DNA of 64,000 nucleotides from Sphingomonas cavernae (GTDB lineage Bacteria > Pseudomonadota > Alphaproteobacteria > Sphingomonadales > Sphingomonadaceae): the NCBI RefSeq assembly GCF_003590775.1, contig NZ_QYUM01000002.1, positions 372,001 through 436,000 of the forward strand. The letters are read 5' to 3'. The notes below the pieces were generated by a model. It was not told the DNA's origin. It was given only the letters and a program-made list of their open reading frames with translations, and did not search any database. The translations under genes and the position numbers were made by a program. Below are positions 61,666 through 64,000 of this stretch, piece by piece; position 1 is the first letter of the stretch, and each line of letters starts with the position of its first letter.

Positions 61666-62805
61666 TTAAGTCTGCGCGCGTCCGTTTTCGTCGAAACGCG
61701 CGTTTTCCGGCACGTCGACATCGGGTTGCACGATGCCTTGCGCCATCGCGGCGTCGAGATTGAAGACAAAGGCAAGAACGGTGGCAACCGCAATATAAAG
61801 ATCCTCGCGGACGGTATGTCCGGTCTGAACCGTATAATAGATGGCGCGCGTCAGTTGCGGGTACGACAGGACGGGAATCTTGCTTTCACCCGCCAGTTCG
61901 CGGATCGCCGCGGCCGTTGCGCCACGCCCGCGCGCGACCACCACGGGCGCCGCATCATAGCCCGGGCGATAGCGCAGCGCGACCGCGAAATGCGTAGGAT
62001 TTGTGAGTACTACCGTTGCCTCGGCCACCGCCTTGCGCGCCGATCCGCGCAGCACCTCATGCTGCTTGCGGCGGATCGCGGCCTTGAGTTCGGGCGAACC
62101 CTCAGTCTGCTTGTGCTCGTCCTTGACCTCCTGCTTGGTCATGCGCAGGCGCTGCATCCGCTGAAAGACCTGCGCGGGCACGTCGACCAGCGCGATCAAC
62201 GCGAGCATGCCCGCCATCACCACTACAGCGATGATGAAGGTGCCGCCAAGATCGCCGATCGCGGCACGAACATCCTGGCTACCCAGCGCCACCATTTGCC
62301 CCGCATAGCTGGTGATCAGCCACCACCCCGCCCAGCCGAGCAGGATGACCTTGGCGAGCGACTTGATGAGCTCGATCAGGCCGTTGATTCCGAAGATCCG
62401 CTTGATGCCGCTTATGGGGTTGAGCTTTTCCCCCTTGAAGCCGAAGGCGCTCGCGCGAAAGCCCAGCGAGCCGAGAAGCGCGGGCGCAACGATCGTCGCG
62501 AGGAAAGCAATCCCCATCAATGCGCCCAGCGGCAGCAGCACGATCGCGATCAGCTCGACGAAGCGCGACCAGGGATCGAAATTGCGGACATCGCCATGGT
62601 CGAAGCGCAGCGAGGCAGCGAGCATCTCGCCAAGCGCCTCCATGATCCAGGGCCCCGCGAGCACGATCCACGCCGCTCCCGCCCAGATGACGAGTGCGGT
62701 ACCGAGTTCACGCGACTGAAGGACGTCACCCTTCTCCGCCGCGTCCTTGCGGCGTTTTGGCGTCGGATCTTCGGTCTTCTGGTCGTTGTCGGGGGTTTCG
62801 GCCAT
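61666..62805 (-). CDS. flhB: Flagellar type III export switch protein FlhB
   Basis: The 379-residue protein has an N-terminal ETPDNDQKTEDPTPKRRKDA motif, four membrane helices (about 38-210), a cytoplasmic linker (RMTKQEVKDEHKQTEGSPEL) and the autocleavage motif NPTH in VVLTNPTHFAVALRY, the hallmark of FlhB/SctU. Cleavage at N-PTH switches substrate from hook to filament. It lies 3 bases after fliR. FlhB, rather than a virulence SctU, is supported by adjacent fliQ, fliR, fliD and fliS. Confidence 0.95.
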   Translation of the reverse strand: MAETPDNDQKTEDPTPKRRKDAAEKGDVLQSRELGTALVIWAGAAWIVLAGPWIMEALGEMLAASLRFDHGDVRNFDPWSRFVELIAIVLLPLGALMGIAFLATIVAPALLGSLGFRASAFGFKGEKLNPISGIKRIFGINGLIELIKSLAKVILLGWAGWWLITSYAGQMVALGSQDVRAAIGDLGGTFIIAVVVMAGMLALIALVDVPAQVFQRMQRLRMTKQEVKDEHKQTEGSPELKAAIRRKQHEVLRGSARKAVAEATVVLTNPTHFAVALRYRPGYDAAPVVVARGRGATAAAIRELAGESKIPVLSYPQLTRAIYYTVQTGHTVREDLYIAVATVLAFVFNLDAAMAQGIVQPDVDVPENARFDENGRAQT

Positions 62806-62808
62806 CGG

Positions 62809-63585
62809 TCAGCGCCCGGCCATCTGCCGCGCCATCGCAAGCCCGTTCTGGAGCGACAGCGTGATCGCCTCGCCCATCACGGGTACCGCCATCGCCATCA
62901 GCACCAGCCCGGCCAGCAATGCAGCGGGCAGACCGACCGCGAACAGATTGAGCGAGGGCGCCGAGCGCGCAAGCATCGCCATGACGAGCTGGACGATCAC
63001 GAGCGCGAAACCCACCGGCAGCGCCACCGCGAGCCCCGCCGCGAACAGCTCGCCGCCGAACAGCACCAGTCCGTTGATGCTCTCGGCCGACATAAAGGCG
63101 TCGCCCGGTGGCAACGCGCGATAGCTTTCGACGATGATCGTCGCGAGCATCAGATGCCCGCCGATCGCGAGAAAGAGGAAGGTGGTGAGCAGCGACAGGA
63201 ACTGGCCGATCGCGGGCGAGGACTGGCCGCTCGCGGGATCGACCATGCCCGCAAAGCCCAGTCCCATGACGTTGCCGATCGTTTCGCCCGCGAGCATCGC
63301 GGCGGCAAAGCCGATCTGGACCGCGAAGCCGAGCGCTAGACCCACAAGCACCTCCCCCAGCACGAGCATGAAACCCGCGATCGTCACCAGCCCACCCTCG
63401 GGAAGGATCACCGGATTGGCCTGGAGCGCGGCCATGCCGAGCGCGAGCGAGACGACCATGCGAAGCTGGATAGGCACATAGGGCGCGCCAAAGACGGGGG
63501 CGACAAGGAACGCCGCGCCCGGGCGGATCATCGCGACAAGCCAGACCCAGAGCTGCGCCTCGAGACCCGCGAACCCCTGAGGCAT
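62809..63585 (-). CDS. fliR: Flagellar export gate protein FliR
   Basis: The 258-residue protein has about six membrane helices and the FliR/SctT signatures: MIRPGAAFLVAPVFGAPYVPIQLRMVVSLALG, EVLVGLALGFAVQIGFAAAMLAGETIGNVMGLGFAGMVDP and PSLNLFAVGLP. It forms the export gate core with FliP and FliQ. Its start overlaps the fliQ stop by one base (TGATG), so the two are translationally coupled. Confidence 0.95.
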   Translation of the reverse strand: MPQGFAGLEAQLWVWLVAMIRPGAAFLVAPVFGAPYVPIQLRMVVSLALGMAALQANPVILPEGGLVTIAGFMLVLGEVLVGLALGFAVQIGFAAAMLAGETIGNVMGLGFAGMVDPASGQSSPAIGQFLSLLTTFLFLAIGGHLMLATIIVESYRALPPGDAFMSAESINGLVLFGGELFAAGLAVALPVGFALVIVQLVMAMLARSAPSLNLFAVGLPAALLAGLVLMAMAVPVMGEAITLSLQNGLAMARQMAGR

Positions 63586-63875
63586 CAGCGCACGAGATCC
63601 GGGATGCGCGCGAAGATCTCGCGCGTGAAATCGGCGAGCAGCAACAGGATAGACCCGCCGAAAATCGCAAGCGCGACGGCAACGATGATCAGCTTGGGCA
63701 CGAAGCTTAGCGTCGCCTCGTTGATCGAGGTCGCAGCCTGGATCATGCCGAGAATCAGACCCGCCACGAGCGCGGGGATCAGGATCGGCGCGCTCGCAAG
63801 CGCAAGGACCCAGAGCGCCTGTTGCGCGACACCGATGAAATAGTCAGCGTCGGCCATGGGCGCGTCTTTCGGCAT
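63585..63875 (-). CDS. fliQ: Flagellar export gate protein FliQ
   Basis: The 96-residue protein uses ATG 63875, preceded by ggaaggg; ATG 63857 (MADADYFIGVAQQ) gives the more usual 90-residue length but a weaker RBS. The two membrane helices (LWVLALASAPILIPALVAGLILGMIQAAT and KLIIVAVALAIFGGSILLLLADF) joined by SINEATLSFVPK are diagnostic of FliQ. It is followed by fliR and flhB in the standard order; fliP is expected just outside the window. Confidence 0.93.
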   Translation of the reverse strand: MPKDAPMADADYFIGVAQQALWVLALASAPILIPALVAGLILGMIQAATSINEATLSFVPKLIIVAVALAIFGGSILLLLADFTREIFARIPDLVR

Positions 63876-63885
63876 GTCCCTTCCC

Positions 63886-63973
63886 CGTCATTCCCGCGAA
63901 AGCGGGAATCCAGGAACGCAGAATGGTTCGGAAAAGCCGGTGTTCATGGATTCCCGCTTTCGCGGGAATGACG
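63886..63973. repeat. Paired hairpin repeat upstream of fliQ
   Basis: Two copies of the same palindrome face each other: CGTCATTCCCGC-GAAA-GCGGGAAT (63886-63909) and ATTCCCGC-TTTC-GCGGGAATGACG (63950-63973). They are variants of the 6055-6082 element. The pair is 11 bases upstream of fliQ's start, so it could separate fliQ from a preceding gene. Confidence 0.8.
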
Positions 63974-64000
63974 TTGAGGGATGGGGGTGCGCGCATGCCT

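Noticed and set aside
61666-63875. Virulence-type III secretion (SctSTU) instead of flagellar export
   Set aside because: fliD, fliS and a flagellar-type sigma-54 activator are adjacent, so the flagellar assignment is far more likely.

Overview
This is a GC-rich alphaproteobacterial chromosome segment, most likely from a sphingomonad (Sphingomonadales). The supporting signs are the dispersed hairpin repeats (CGTCATCCCCGC-GAAA type at 6055 and 63886, and the CCCTTCGACAAGCTCAGG type at 35216), the small sphingomonad-style hypothetical proteins, the class II DAHP synthase and the TonB-receptor relics. No rRNA and no CRISPR array is visible. One tRNA (Glu, CTC) is present.

Layout. 1-9660: a redox cluster. 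It holds a multiheme cytochrome with LVIVD repeats (cut by the window start), a small secreted protein, an entericidin-like lipoprotein, a CpdA-type phosphodiesterase, and a minus-strand set made of an FAD/twin-cNMP-binding/4-cluster Fe-S oxidoreductase, a b-type membrane cytochrome and a fusion of a cytoplasmic FHA domain to a periplasmic decaheme cytochrome. Together they look like a signal-controlled electron conduit from NAD(P)H across the inner membrane. I know no named system with this composition, and it is my best candidate for something undescribed. 9813-19740: housekeeping and envelope genes (CcmI-like TPR protein, AroG class II, CHCC zinc finger protein, HisKA_2-type histidine kinase, glycine-zipper protein, small lipoprotein, HTH protein, CHASE2-EAL phosphodiesterase).

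19929-45001: a 25-kb genomic island in tRNA-Glu, bounded by a perfect 15-bp direct repeat (19989-20003 and 44987-45001). It carries a P4-type integrase, an AlpA regulator, an MNT-HEPN fusion, a membrane protein, an ApeA-like HEPN protein, a second nucleotidyltransferase-like protein, a sigma region-4 protein, TraD/TraC-like proteins, an oriT-like site, a TraA relaxase-helicase and a DUF746-like protein. It also carries a giant CdiA/FHA-type exoprotein that has a one-base frameshift after its secretion domain and ends in a colicin E3-like toxin tip. An overlapping immunity gene, an orphan immunity gene, a MobF relaxase relic and a tRNA-like relic follow. No CdiB-type transporter is in the island.

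45159-56132: a translationally coupled carbonic anhydrase / SulP transporter / retropepsin-PDZ operon, an OmpR/EnvZ-type two-component system, an RluE pseudouridine synthase with a RoxA-type ribosomal oxygenase, and two c-di-GMP enzymes. 56133-58035: a decayed siderophore-uptake locus (three short relics) around an intact SRPBCC gene, then a winged-helix regulator. 58345-63875: flagellar genes (sigma-54 activator, FliS, FliD, FlhB, FliR, FliQ). c-di-GMP enzymes near a flagellar cluster and a contact-dependent toxin island suggest a motile, surface-competing lifestyle; this is inference.
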